Assembly: GCA_963920765.1 (NCBI GenBank)
Contig: OY987244.1
Coordinates: forward strand, 22,362,358-22,426,357
Reading direction: 5' to 3'
DNA: 64,000 nucleotides
Source of the DNA: Ulota crispa
Lineage: Eukaryota > Streptophyta > Bryopsida > Orthotrichales > Orthotrichaceae
The notes below the pieces were generated by a model. The model was given only the letters and a program-made list of their open reading frames with translations, searched no databases and was not told the origin of the DNA. Position numbers and translations under genes: made by a program. Positions 46,177-57,860 of the stretch are shown here, in pieces. Positions within the stretch are counted from its first letter, which is position 1. Every line of letters starts with the position of its first letter.

Positions 46177-49100
46177 CAAGAGTTATCGATGGCGGCGGAC
46201 CACACTTTGAGGAAGTACCAAGAGACAATGCTTGTTGAAAACTAGACTGAGGCCAAAGCTGCAGATGCTATGGGCAAGGGTGCAAAGGACAAAAAAAAAC
46301 AGCTATATATGAAGATGATGAAGCTTGTTGCTGTTGCTAACCCAGCAAACTTGAAGGAGTTTTTGAAGGAGGTAAGGTATCAGTGATCCCTTTTTGACAC
46401 AATTGTTTGTGTTCTAGATTTTGTTACTGATGTTTGATCTTATTTCCTTCATAGGCGGAGAAGCATTATAGCTCAAACAAGACTCCCAAGATGAACTAGG
46501 AGAAGCTGCAGATTGTGGCCATTTGTCAAACAAGTGCTTATCACAAAACCAAATTCCTGAGATGGTGGAATTCATCCATTCCATCAAGAGAGTCATGGCG
46601 TTTCCCTCCTAAGCCGGTAGTGGAGGACCCGCTTAAATCTTTTCTGGAAAAATGTGTTTGGTATGCCGGGGTACAATTTCTATCCCTAAACTTTATGGAT
46701 TTTTTGAGATCACGTATGATGATGTTTGCCAAATTTTGCTGTATTCTCTGCACTCCAGGCTCTTTGCATGTTGCTGATGTTCTTATAATTGGTGCTTTAG
46801 GTTGAAGATGCAGTTGTTGAGTACTTTGACTCTATTGTTAAGAAGGACAATGTCCCTGTTGACATGTCTGTCTCAATGGAGCCGCAGTCCTTGCCCAAAT
46901 ATATTGAGGCATGGCAAATGAAGATTTGGAATAAGGAGTTTCACTCATATTTGAAGGGAAATTCTTGTTTCAAGAAAGGTGACAATTTTTCAAACTTCAA
47001 AGGATCCAAACAAGCTACCCGGCGTGTATTGTTTCGGTAAGTATGTGGGCACACCACATGAGTTTTTATTTCCTTGACTTAGATCACACTTAATTTTTGC
47101 GCCCTTTTCTTGTTGTATGTTCATAGTTCTTATTCTCAACTTGACTATACGTTTACTGCTGTTGTTGTTACTATTCTTGTTTTGTTAAATGGTTGTTGCT
47201 GAATTTGGAGTTTCTTTGGTGTTTCAAGAGTCTTATGTAGTGTTTGGTTCCTGTAGTATGTATTCATTCTAGAAATAGTTATTTCTTGCAAGTTGCCTAA
47301 CTCTTCTGGTCTTTTGGCGGGTCATGTTCACTTGATTTATCCTTGTTGTTGCATCATACTTGTAAATGACAATACCATCCTTCTTGTGGTTGTGCTTTTT
47401 ATATTACTGCAGGTATTTCAAGTATGAGTTGCAGGCAAAGAAGGCTGTCCATCGAGAAGACCTTCCCCCCTTTCTGTCGTCATGGCTTGACACTTATTTG
47501 TCTAAATGTATGTTTACAACTTTTAGATTCGCACTTTCACTACCTCTCATCTTGCCAGCGATGCCTAATACCTTGATTGCCCCTTAGTATTCATGCACCC
47601 TTCTGAGGTAGAGCTTTGGAAATCACTTGAAGGGAAAGAGGTGGTGGATATGAATATTCCTGAATTTGCTGGTATGGACGAAGAAACCAGGGAGAAGGCA
47701 ATCACTAAAAGGATTGCGGCGGATAAGAAGAAGGAAGATAAGGAGGTACAAGTTCTTGCTCAGAAAGCTACTAGGGATGCTGAGAGCAAGCAAAACTAGA
47801 AGAGAAGCAAGCTAGGCAAGAAGAGAAGGCCACTGCTAAAGACGTGGATGGAAAAAGCAAAGCAAAGTGGAGAAAGGCATCCCTAGTTACCAGCAACATC
47901 CCCCCTTCTTCTTTGCTGAGCCTCTCCCAACAAGGCTTGAAGCACACACTTGTTCTTAGTCAATTGTCTGACAAAGACAAGGAAGTCCTTGAGGATGTAG
48001 ATATTACATCTCTTGGTGATGATGACAATAATGGCATGGAGGAGCTCATCGTCAATCTGTCCATGGTCACCGTGGTTCAAGAGATGGCGGCCCCAAAGCC
48101 TAATTTGTTTTTCCAAGTCATTGACTTTGTAAAGAAGGTTTGTCTCTATCCTTTGCAATGTTCTTGTTTAGTGCTGAGTTTTAGTTTTGGCACCTTCTGT
48201 CTTTGCATGTTGTGTCTGCAATTGTTCCTCGTGGAGGCTAAAAATTTGTGTTGGCTTGTTTTTTTCAAGTTTGCGTCTTTAAAGGAGAGATTGTTCTTAG
48301 GTATGGCAGGTACAAATGTGGCGGTCAATCTTGTGCTGGTTGACTGCCCCAAGAACCTTCCTGTTCCTAGGATTTTTGTTAATGATGAGGATATTCTTGA
48401 GTGGAATAAGGATGTTGAGTACACCCTTCTCAATGTGGCCTTTGCTTTCTCCGAGGACCAGCTTCATGATGATGGTTCCCTAATCATGATGCATTCTTAT
48501 TGCACAGACTCAAAGAGCTGCATTGTTGGTCTTTGTGAGCTTTACAACATGGTTGTAAGGAAGGAATGGATTGGGATGAATCGCCTTCATGGGACCTTTG
48601 CAGTTGAAGACAAGAAAACGGTTAGTTTGACATACCTTTGTTAGTTGATTTACTCCTTTGGTTCTATAGTTCATTTTGTCCTAAAGTTCTAATGCTACAG
48701 CTTGCCTAGTTTGTAACAGACCCAAAAGTTTTTCATCACTCTATTGGTGAAATACCTAGGACGCTCTTGCAAATCCAATTTCTCTTTTAAGGTCTCCTCG
48801 TCCATGAAGAAACTAGATCAAGACCTTGGCATAGATGATGTCTTGCAGAATTTCTATGGGAGGGACGACCTTGCAATGGACGGGGATACACCATGGAGAG
48901 GACCACGCAAGAAGAGCCCTAGGCTTTTGCAGTTGCTTATTGAAGTTGCAACGGATGAAGGCAACGTTGTTGTTGATTGTACAGTTTCAACAGGCAGGCT
49001 TCACTCTATCATGTTATCTTTTATATTTTTGGAGAAGCTGATTTGTTGTTTTTATACCTTTACTAAATCTTCTTTCTTGCGCAGGTGCCTCCCTTATTGC

Positions 49101-49624
49101 TTGTTGTGGCATTGGTCGCAATTTTGTTGGTGGAGGGAGATTCAAGGGTCTTTGATGGTGTCTTGAAGCCAATGATTTGAGCTCCAAAACTGATGGCGGC
49201 CGTTCAAGATTCAATTCCTTCTCTTATTGCTAGCCAAGATCCGGATTTAGCTGTCATTGTCCCTTGCAAATTCACCTAATTAACAAGGGTTGGTGAGTAA
49301 GTTCCTTAAAATCCCTTCTTTCATTTGGTATTGTACTATTTTGTTTTTTTATTAAGCTAAAGTTGCATTCTTCTATGTTGTAGCCATTCTGGAGTGAAGA
49401 CAAGGAAGCATTCTAAAGCAAGGCTCATGAAGGAGGTTTGGGTTAGCTCTAACAAAACATATTTCATGCCTTCTTATGCTGAAAAGATGGCTACTGCATT
49501 TGATTGTTGTGGTTCAACACAACCTTCCACTTGTTTGCCTTTTTATGCTGGCAATGTTCATGAGTTCTTAGATGTTATGGCAAGTGAAGGAGAGGATACA
49601 TCATCAGACCCTAGTTCCACTTAG
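46177..49624 (+). pseudogene. beta-class DNA methyltransferase-like part of the spliced ParB/methyltransferase gene
   Basis: A series of exons joins in phase: 46177-46371, 46455-46670, 46801-47036, 47413-47507, 47588-48137, about 48301-48620, 48720-48993, 49085-49292 and 49384-49624. The intron at 48994-49084 has a GC donor. Near 48320-48360 the reading NLVLVDCPKNLP sits where amino-methyltransferases have motif IV (DPPY); here the catalytic motif is altered. Later, KKSPRLLQLLIEVATDEGNV and VVDCTVSTG followed by ASLIACCGIGRNFVGG match motifs X and I of the beta class (usual form: KP...LL...I...T...G..VLDPF.GSGTT..AA...GR..IG). The order IV, then X, then I is that of the beta class. Middle exons hold a Lys/Glu-rich coiled-coil-like part (KRIAADKKKEDKEVQVLAQK). 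A few in-frame stops and a frame change show it is not functional. If it was once active it would have modified DNA amino groups. Confidence 0.6.
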
Positions 49625-50544
49625 CCATCCATTGACAAAACCTTCTTGGGAATATTGAACCCCAAGTTTCTGTTTCTTCTAGAGTGATCGGTTTTGTCTT
49701 CCCTATGCTTGAACTGGACCATCATCTCTTGTGTTACCATCTTTTTCCTCTACATTTCATCTCTAAATTTGCATTTTTAAGCTCTAATGTCTAAACCACT
49801 CCTTATTCTGACCCTTAACACACGGTTATAGGCCCTTGTATGATAATTTATTAAAATTATTTTCCCCGCTCACATGCTCACATGCTTACATGCTCATGAA
49901 TGCTCACACGCTCGCCCCCTAGCAACCCTGGTGCATTTATCAATTCCCTTTTATAAAGCACAATTTAGAAGAAGAACCAATTGATGGCTTTTAAACAAAA
50001 GTTGCAGACTATGAATCACAAATCTTATCTATAGATGAATCTACCATTGCACTAAAAACCTTTCTTATTAAAACATGAAACAATAAATTCAAAAATTCCT
50101 CTCAATTAGATTATAGAATAAAAATAATCGTTTTTACAGAGATTTTTTATCAATTGAAATAATAACCTCTACTGCTGGTCTTTTTAAAATGATTTGAGAA
50201 ATTATTCTAGAAGGGTCATTTTTTAAACTAGAAAAGTTAGTTCTTAAGGTGAAACATTCTTGTACTTTTTAAATTACACACAACTTTCATAATATGTTTT
50301 TGAAATCTATACTAAATGTAAGCTAAAATTTTAACATAAGAAACTAGTAGCATGTGGATGGATGAACCAAGAAGTTTTTCTAAGCATGAGATTTCTTTTT
50401 GTTCATCAAATGTTCAAATTTGAATGATTTGTTTTGTAAGGGCACAAATAGGTAGCTTCACCTCCAAAATTGTTGCTGGCTTATTGTAGGAAATTTTAGA
50501 ATATTGAAATTCTTTGAATTTCATATAATGCTTCCATTTGATCT
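49625..50544. other. 3' flank with a short tandem repeat
   Basis: At 49867-49913 degenerate TGCTCACA units (CTCACATGCTCACATGCTTA) form a short tandem repeat. The rest is AT-rich with no gene supported. Confidence 0.5.
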
Positions 50545-52040
50545 TTAACCCCTAAGGTCCCAAGGTTTGTCCAACATACACTTTGAACCTGGGCAGTGTT
50601 GTATGAACTCAATCTTCAACAAATGTTCTCAAAATTTTGATCAAAGGTAGATTCTTTTATTTGGGTCATGTTAAAAATAAAAATAACCCAAATCCAATGA
50701 CTAGATTTTAGATTTCTTGTAGATTGTTTTTGGGCAGCTTGAGCAACTTGAGTTAGATGGATTGGGCTGCTTGGACAAGCATAAAAATTGCCCAATTGGC
50801 CAAATTTGCCCAAGTGGTTGGGGTTCTCCATTTGGCAATATAAACTTACTACAAGGCTTACAAGGCTTTCAAGGCTCTCAAGGCTCTTTCTCTCCGAGGG
50901 CTTTTTGTTTGGAGCCCCAAGGCCCTTTGTTTGAAGTCCCATGATTTTGGCTCTCTTTATGGAATTCCATGCTTAGGATTCCAAAAATTTACATATGAAT
51001 TTTGTGATTTTTTTATCAAGAGGTGTTTTGTAAATTTAGAGTAAGATGTATTTGTTCTCAATAAATAAAAACACTTTTCCAAAAAATTATAGAAATGCAA
51101 GCAAAAGGTCATAAATAGAGACAAATAGATTCTTATGATCAAAATCAATTCTCACATTCTCAAAAGCACATACTAGACACACCGACACTCTTCCATTCAA
51201 TAACACAGAGTTATTTTTTCTTTTCAAGAAAGTCCCTTTCAATCTTATAAATAAATGTCAATAGATGATGAAATTCACACAAAAGCAAGAAATGCTCAAG
51301 TCCTAAAAAATTGCCTCAATTTTTTTTAATTACTAAAAAGTTATATTTCCTATTCAAAAGATCAAGGGGCACACTCATAGATTATAATTTTGCAATTTAC
51401 AAAAGATGAATGGATTAGAAGTGGAAGTCATAATTAAGTGGTGACATGCATTCACTTAGCAAAACTTATGAAAATTGTGGACACTAGGGAAGGATAAATA
51501 ATTGACAAAGTATGCATTAATTATTATTTTATTACCAAGAAAATGATTTCTAAATGGTTGTTGGAATAATCCCTTCATTGTTTGGATTCTAAAAATAAAT
51601 CCATGCACAAGAAATTATTCTAAACTTTCTAGTGTGTTACCAAGTTTTCAAACCTCCTTGTAGGAAATTTAGAGTAAGTTACTCTCATTTCCCTTGATTT
51701 TAGTCATAATGTACCTAACAAGATTTTGATGTCAATGGAGAAAAAGCCTCAACTCATGTCCATCAATTATTTTACTCCAAAGAGATCCAAAGTTTGATGA
51801 TCCTACCAAGCAAGGACAAAAACAACTTTTTTTTTAAAACTTTGAATGTTATGATCTTTCAATCCATGCAATAAAAGGCTGATTTTTTTGCATATATATA
51901 TAGCATAAACATTGCACTTTAGTTTTGTACATTTGAAGTTTCAAAAATAAGTTTCAATGATCATTTTGCATCAACATACTCAAAAAAAGCATTTTTTTGA
52001 CATTTTTTGAGAATTGTTTCCTTGGGCCTTTAGAGGTTAG
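50545..52040. mobile_element. larger element with TTAACCCCTAAGG ends
   Basis: The left end TTAACCCCTAAGGTCCCAAGG matches the reverse complement of the right end, CTAACCTCTAAAGGCCCAAGG, with three or four changes. 1.5 kb, non-coding as far as I can see. An AAGGCTYTC short repeat lies at 50851-50890. The first 12 bases are shared with the TTAA family of the left third of the window, but the interior differs, so it is a separate subfamily. Confidence 0.5.
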
Positions 52041-54040
52041 ACAAAGCTTTTAATGTTGTTTGAATCCTTTTTATCTAAAATGTTTCTACATACCACATAA
52101 GTTTCTTGTTGTTATCACTATTTCATTTTTGTTTTTATCCTAATCAAGTTACTAGATTATTGACATTTCATGTATAGATCTAGTCCTCATCCTAGACTTT
52201 ATGCTATTGTCTCCAAAAAAATTCACCTAGCACATAAACCTGCAATTATATCTCCAAGTGCAAATAAAATATTCCCTAAGTGCAACCTTGATGTGTTACG
52301 TAATATGACTTCTCAAAAAAATTGAGTTTTTAAAAAGAAAAAGAATAGATACTTGCATTCAAAGCATCAAACTATTTTAAATTTGCCAAAATCTTCAGCA
52401 AAAGAAAAATTGGAATCAATAGTTGAAGTTCATTATTCTTTATAAAGCTTGGTCCTTGTGTACAAAAATTTGTTAACATTCCCTAAACTATAACTCAAAT
52501 GTGCATCCAACAAATGTCCATCCAACAAATGTCCATCATTATTCATTACCTTGTAGAAGATTCTAGTTGGGTAAGGATTAACTCCTAAAATAATTTACAC
52601 AATTCAATGAGATAAGTATATTGCGTAAAAAGTACAAAACAAGCTTAATTCAAATTTCTAAAATTGAAATGTTCTTTATCTTGCCCTCTCTATATCAAGC
52701 AATATGGCTTTTTATTTCAAAAAAATCCATGCTTTTCCTGATAAATAAATGCTAAGAAATCCTATAGGCCATTAAACTTCTTCAAGTATTTGCTTATATA
52801 ATTTAGAAAAGTGTTCAAAGGTTTCTAGTAGCCACTTGTAAAATTTAGAGTTCACTTGAGATACTAAACAAATAATTTAAACTCACGAAATGCAAAGGCT
52901 CAATAAACTTTGTTTCAAAAAATAAGAATTAAAATATAGGATGAGATATTTGAAATATATAACAAGTACAAGTGAATCACTTTCAAATTATTAAAGGGAA
53001 TATAAAATCAGCGTAGAGTTTAAATCTTGAAAGAGAAATTAATGCCATATTCATTAAATTGGGAAACCAGATTCCCAAGTTGTACGTCACCGTAAACCGA
53101 TTTTTTCTCCTTAAATCGTTTGAACGCTAGATTCAAAGGTATCAAATTCAGTCTAAGCCATTGAGATTTTGTCCCTTGCAAATTCCTCCTCTCAAGTAAG
53201 GGCACGTGTACAAAAAAAACACTGCTTAAACCTAAAACTTGGTTTAAGGTGATTACCTTAAACTTAGTTTATTCCCAGAATAGACGTTTTTTCCCAAATT
53301 AAGCAATATTGTGTTAACTATCAAGATTGAAGATTTCCTCAACCTCCACTTCTACACATATTACTTAAGAGCTTTGTAAGCTACTTACATTAGTTAAGAA
53401 TGCTTTTTAAGAGGTTTGCAGAAGCTTAACTTTCTCTTTCAAAAAATTATTAAAAAAGTTTTTGAAGAAGCTTCTACTTGTCTCAAAGCTACTTCTAAAA
53501 TAACTTCACCTTATTTTTTTGTGAAGATATTATCAATGAGATTACTCTATTTATTTCTTATTCTCTCATTATATATTTGTGACAGTTATCAATGAAATTG
53601 GAAACGTTATTTTGAAAAATGGAGGCTTAAAATTCAAAAGATGTTATAAGAGGTGTAGGGATAATTACCATAAATCACAAAAAGCTTTGACATATTCTTC
53701 ACACAATCAAAAATTTAATACTACACATTTTATTCAACCAGAATACTGACGCTTGCATTTTATTTTTAACACACATGGATACAAGTGGCCCGGTTTAACT
53801 TAGGAGACTCTCCCTTCATGGTTTTGTTGCCTTTATATGGCCACCCCTTGCAAGCACGTTAGTCTCAAATTTGTAATAATATGTTGTTTGCTTTCACTTA
53901 TAAACTATTTAGACCTATTTGTTACAATGTTCGATTTGTCTCTATGATGAACAGAACATATCTTAAGTAAAATTGCAAATGAATTTGGCTAACTGGCAAA
54001 AAAAAACAATCAAGAATATACAAACACACTATTTTTTTGT
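52041..54040. other. AT-rich gene-free stretch
   Basis: No gene, inverted repeat or array that I can support beyond a short direct repeat near 52505-52535 (ATCCAACAAATGTCC twice). Confidence 0.5.
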
Positions 54041-54935
54041 ATATACTAGTCTTGAACTCATTTTGCTGCCATAAAATGGTCTCAAGACTCGTCTATCGTG
54101 GTGGTGTGGGATTCAAATTGGGGGATTTTGAAAAACAAAAAGAAGGAAATTTTATTATAAAAGGGGTAGCCTCATTTAGCATACCATAAGTGAAATGTGA
54201 TGTTTCCATTTAGCATAGGTAGACGGCTGAGGTATATGTGATGTTTCCATTTAGCATAGGTAGACAGCTGAGGTAAATATGATATTTCCATTTAGCATAG
54301 TAGAGGTAAATGTGGTGTTTCCATTTAGCATAGGTTGAGTAGTTCCATTTAGCATTTTTTTGTAGAAATTTAACGTGAAATTTTTAGTATAATTTAAATT
54401 CTCAAATTAGAATGGTATTAAAGTAAATTCAAATATTTCCTTTTAAATAAATTGAATTGGAGAATTCTATTATAATTTTTCTTGAATTCAATTTAGTAAT
54501 AAATTTAGTAATAAAAACATTTATGCTATTCATAAAAGATATACAAAGAAATTCAAATTTTTTGAAATAAAAATACAAAACATCCAATGAGGCACTTTAA
54601 ATTTTATATAAGTTCAAACATGTCCTTCCATTTATCTCTTGGTTTTTGAATTTTGAATTTATAGTTCAAATTAAGAATTGTCCAATGGGGCTTATCAATT
54701 AAATATGTCTTTTCATGTCAATCTACACCTCTTTCAATTTAAAATTCAGATTTAGGTTTTAAAAGTATTCAAAGGGGTGAAATTAAATTGTCTTTTCATC
54801 TCCCTCCCTACCCCTTTGTACTCAATTTAAACCACAAATTAAGAGCTATCCAATAAGGTTCATTAAAAATGTCTTTTCATTTCCTTAATGCCCCCCTTGG
54901 CCAATCACTAATTATCAAACCGAACACACAAACAA

Positions 54936-54968
<33 letters not shown>

Positions 54969-57070
54969 CAAACACACAAACACAAAATACACTATGGAAA
55001 GTGTGCATTTTTTTATAAGGATACGAGTCTTGATCCCATTTTGCTATTGCAAAATGGTCTCATGACTCGTCTATCATGGTGGTGTGAGATTCAAGTTGGG
55101 GGATTCAAGTTGGGGGATTCAAGTAGGAAACTTGTATTTGTAAAAACAAAAAGGAGGGGAAATTTAGCCACATTTTGCTAGTTGAATTTTAAATCAAAGA
55201 TGGAATGGGTTTCATGAAAAGATGTCCTTTTACACGCAACGTCCATACCATTGTCCTTTCACTTTGCCCCTTGGCCCTTGGCCAATCACTAATTATCAAA
55301 CCGGACACACAAACCAACAAACTTAAAATACACTAAGAAAAGTGGGCATTTTTTAATAAGGATATGAGTCTTGATTCCATTTTGCTACTGCAAAATGGTC
55401 TCAAGACTTGTCTATCATGGTGGTGTGGGATTTGAGTTGGGGAATTTTGAAAAAAAAAGGAAAAAAATTAGAAGGAGGTAGCCCCATTTAGCATGGCTGA
55501 GGTAAATGTGATGTTTCCATTTAGCATAAGTACATGAGTTTGCAACCCCATTAAGCATTTTTTTGTAGAAATTCAACTTGAAATTTTTAGTAAAATAAAA
55601 ATATCCCATGAGGTACTTTTAAATTTAAATAACTAAAGTTGAAATAAAAATAATTAATAAAATCTCCAATATTAGAGAGGGAGAGGGAGAAAATCTAACA
55701 TAGAGGAGGGGGGAGGGGATTCTCTCCATTTGGCATAGCTAAATTGATTTGAAGAATATTGAATTTCAATTTCAAAATAAATAAACTCTCTAATGTGGTC
55801 CAATCCATTTCTTAAATTCAAATCAATTTGTCCCTTCATCTCTCCCTCCCCACCCCTTTGTAATTGAATTTCAAATCAAAGGAGGAAAAATGTCCAATGG
55901 GTTTCACCAAAACATGACCTTCCACATCCAACATCCATGCCATTGTCCTTTCACCTTGCCCCTTGGCCCTCGGCCAATCATTAATTATCAAACACACAAA
56001 CACACACACACACACACACAAAATACACTATGGAGAGTGGGCATTTTTTTATATAGATAGACGAGTCTTGATCCCATTTTGCTACCGCAAAATGGTCTCA
56101 AGACTCGTCGATTGTGGTGGTGGGGTTCAAATTGGGGGGTTTGAAAAACAAAAAGGAGGAAAATTTGTTAAAGAAGGAGGTAGCCCCATTTAGCATAGCA
56201 AAGGTAAATGTGATGTTTCCATTTTGCATAGGCAGATGAAATGGCAACCCCATTTAGCATTTTTTTGTAGAAATTCAACTTGAAATTTTTAGTAGAAATT
56301 TCATTTAAAAAAAAAGATTGTTATTAAACCAATTTAAAGAGCTGAATTTAAATAACCCTAATATAAAATTTCTAATAAATTAAGCAAATTATGATAATCA
56401 TTTGAATTTAAATTAGTAGAAAGAAATATATGTCATTCATAAAAAGAGCCCAAAGAAGTTCAATTTTATTTTTTATAGACAAATTAAAAATATCCAATCA
56501 TGCACTTTGAAATTTAAATAAATAAAATTGAAATAGAAAAATGCTCCCCACCCTTGAAGAATATAGAATTTCAATTTCAAAATCAAATTAATAAAACACC
56601 CAATATGGTTCAATCCATTTCTTAAACTGAAATCAATTTGCCTCTTCATCTCTCCCTCCCCACCCCTTTGTAGTTGAATTTGAAATCCAAGTTAGATCCA
56701 ATGGGGTTCACCAAAAGATGCCCTTCCACACCAAACACCCATGTTATTATCCTCACTTTGCCCCTTGGCCCTTGGCCAATCACTAATTATCAAACCGGAC
56801 ACACAAACACACAAACCAACATAAAATACAAAGGAATTTGCCTCTTCATCTCTCCTGCCCCACCCCTTTGTAGTTGAATTTCAAACCAAAGTAGGGAAAA
56901 GGTCCAATGGATTTCCACAAAAGATCTCCTTTCACACCCAACATCCATGCCATTGTCCTTTCACTTTGCCCCTTGGCCTTTGGCCAATCACTAATTATCA
57001 AATCGGACACACAAACAAACAAACCAACAAACACAAAATACATTATGGAAAGTGGGCATTTTTTTATAAG
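54041..57070. repeat. recurring cassette with hairpin and (CA)n tract
   Basis: A cassette recurs about four times: a CCCCTTGGCCCTTGGCCAATCACTAATTATCAAAC block, an ACACAAAC/(CA)n tract, AAAATACACTATGGAAAGTGGGCATTTTTT, a long hairpin, and a CCATTTAGCAT block. Hairpins lie at about 54045-54093, 55022-55070, 55362-55410 and 56060-56109. At 54196-54340 a unit of about 40 bp (GTGATGTTTCCATTTAGCAT...) is repeated four times in tandem. Pure or near-pure CA tracts are at about 54935-54985 and 55995-56020. No coding sequence is supported. Confidence 0.7.
56060..56109. repeat. long hairpin, best-preserved copy
   Basis: GACGAGTCTTGA ... CCATTTTGC pairs with GCAAAATGG ... TCAAGACTCGTC around a loop of four or so bases, with one or two unpaired bases. 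Four copies lie in the cassette region. The arms are far more conserved than the flanks. Confidence 0.75.
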
Positions 57071-57523
57071 GATATATATATATACACACATATATATATA
57101 CATATATATATATAGGAAATTACTATAGCGACACCCTAAACTGCTAAAGGGACACCCCCTTTGAGCATGAAAGTGTGATTTTTAATGTTGATTTTGCTAA
57201 CTTTTTAAACTTGGATCAAAAGATTTATTTCATCTTTAACATTCTGAGGCTATACTAAAAAAATAGGTGTGCTTAAATTTCAAACTAAAAATATAGGACT
57301 TTTGAGTTATTTAAAGCAAAAATATATCAAAAATTAGTATTGGTATAATAAAATTTCAGTTTTTTTTTTCATATTTTTCAAGTTTTCTTTCAAAGAGGTG
57401 AAAATGTTGTGATTGAAGGAATGATGGACCACTTCATAGATAAAAATCAACAGTAAATTATCATATTTCATGCTTAGAGGGGGTATCCTGTTAGCAATTT
57501 AGAGTGTCGCTGTAGTAATTCCC

Positions 57524-57562
<39 letters not shown>
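57071..57562. repeat. (TA)n tract split by a MITE
   Basis: TA-rich tracts at 57071-57114 and 57527-57562 bracket the MITE at 57115-57523. The simplest reading is one (TA)n microsatellite into which the MITE inserted. Confidence 0.65.
57115..57523. mobile_element. MITE with long terminal inverted repeats in a (TA)n tract
   Basis: The left end GGAAATTACTATAGCGACAC and the reverse complement of the right end, GGGAATTACTACAGCGACAC, match at 18 of 20. Similarity continues inwards for about 80 bases (CCCCCTTTGAGCATGAAA against CCCCCTCTAAGCATGAAA). About 409 bp, non-coding. A TA target would fit a Stowaway/mariner-type element, but the TA-rich flank makes the duplication impossible to prove. Confidence 0.7.
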
Positions 57563-57570
<8 letters not shown>

Positions 57571-57860
57571 TTGTATATGTATTTTTGTAATTATTGTGTT
57601 AACTTTCTAAGGATATTTTTCTTTATTCTCTCTTTATAATCATTATATTTTGAATAAAGACAAAAGAAGTCATGCTAAAAGCATGTTAGTATTGTAATAT
57701 ACCTAACATATTAGTGTGGAGTATAAGTTTAGTAAATGTTATTGAAGAGGTTTTTAGGCTTGAAAGTTGACTAAGATTGGGACCTTTGATGTAATTGTTT
57801 TGTAAGTCTTAGTGTGATTTATTTCCTAAGTTTTGTGTCTTGAGGCTCTATTTTTTATAA

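Noticed and set aside
56060-56109. Transcription terminator
   Set aside because: The hairpin is part of a dispersed repeat, and rho-independent terminators do not apply to plant nuclear genes.
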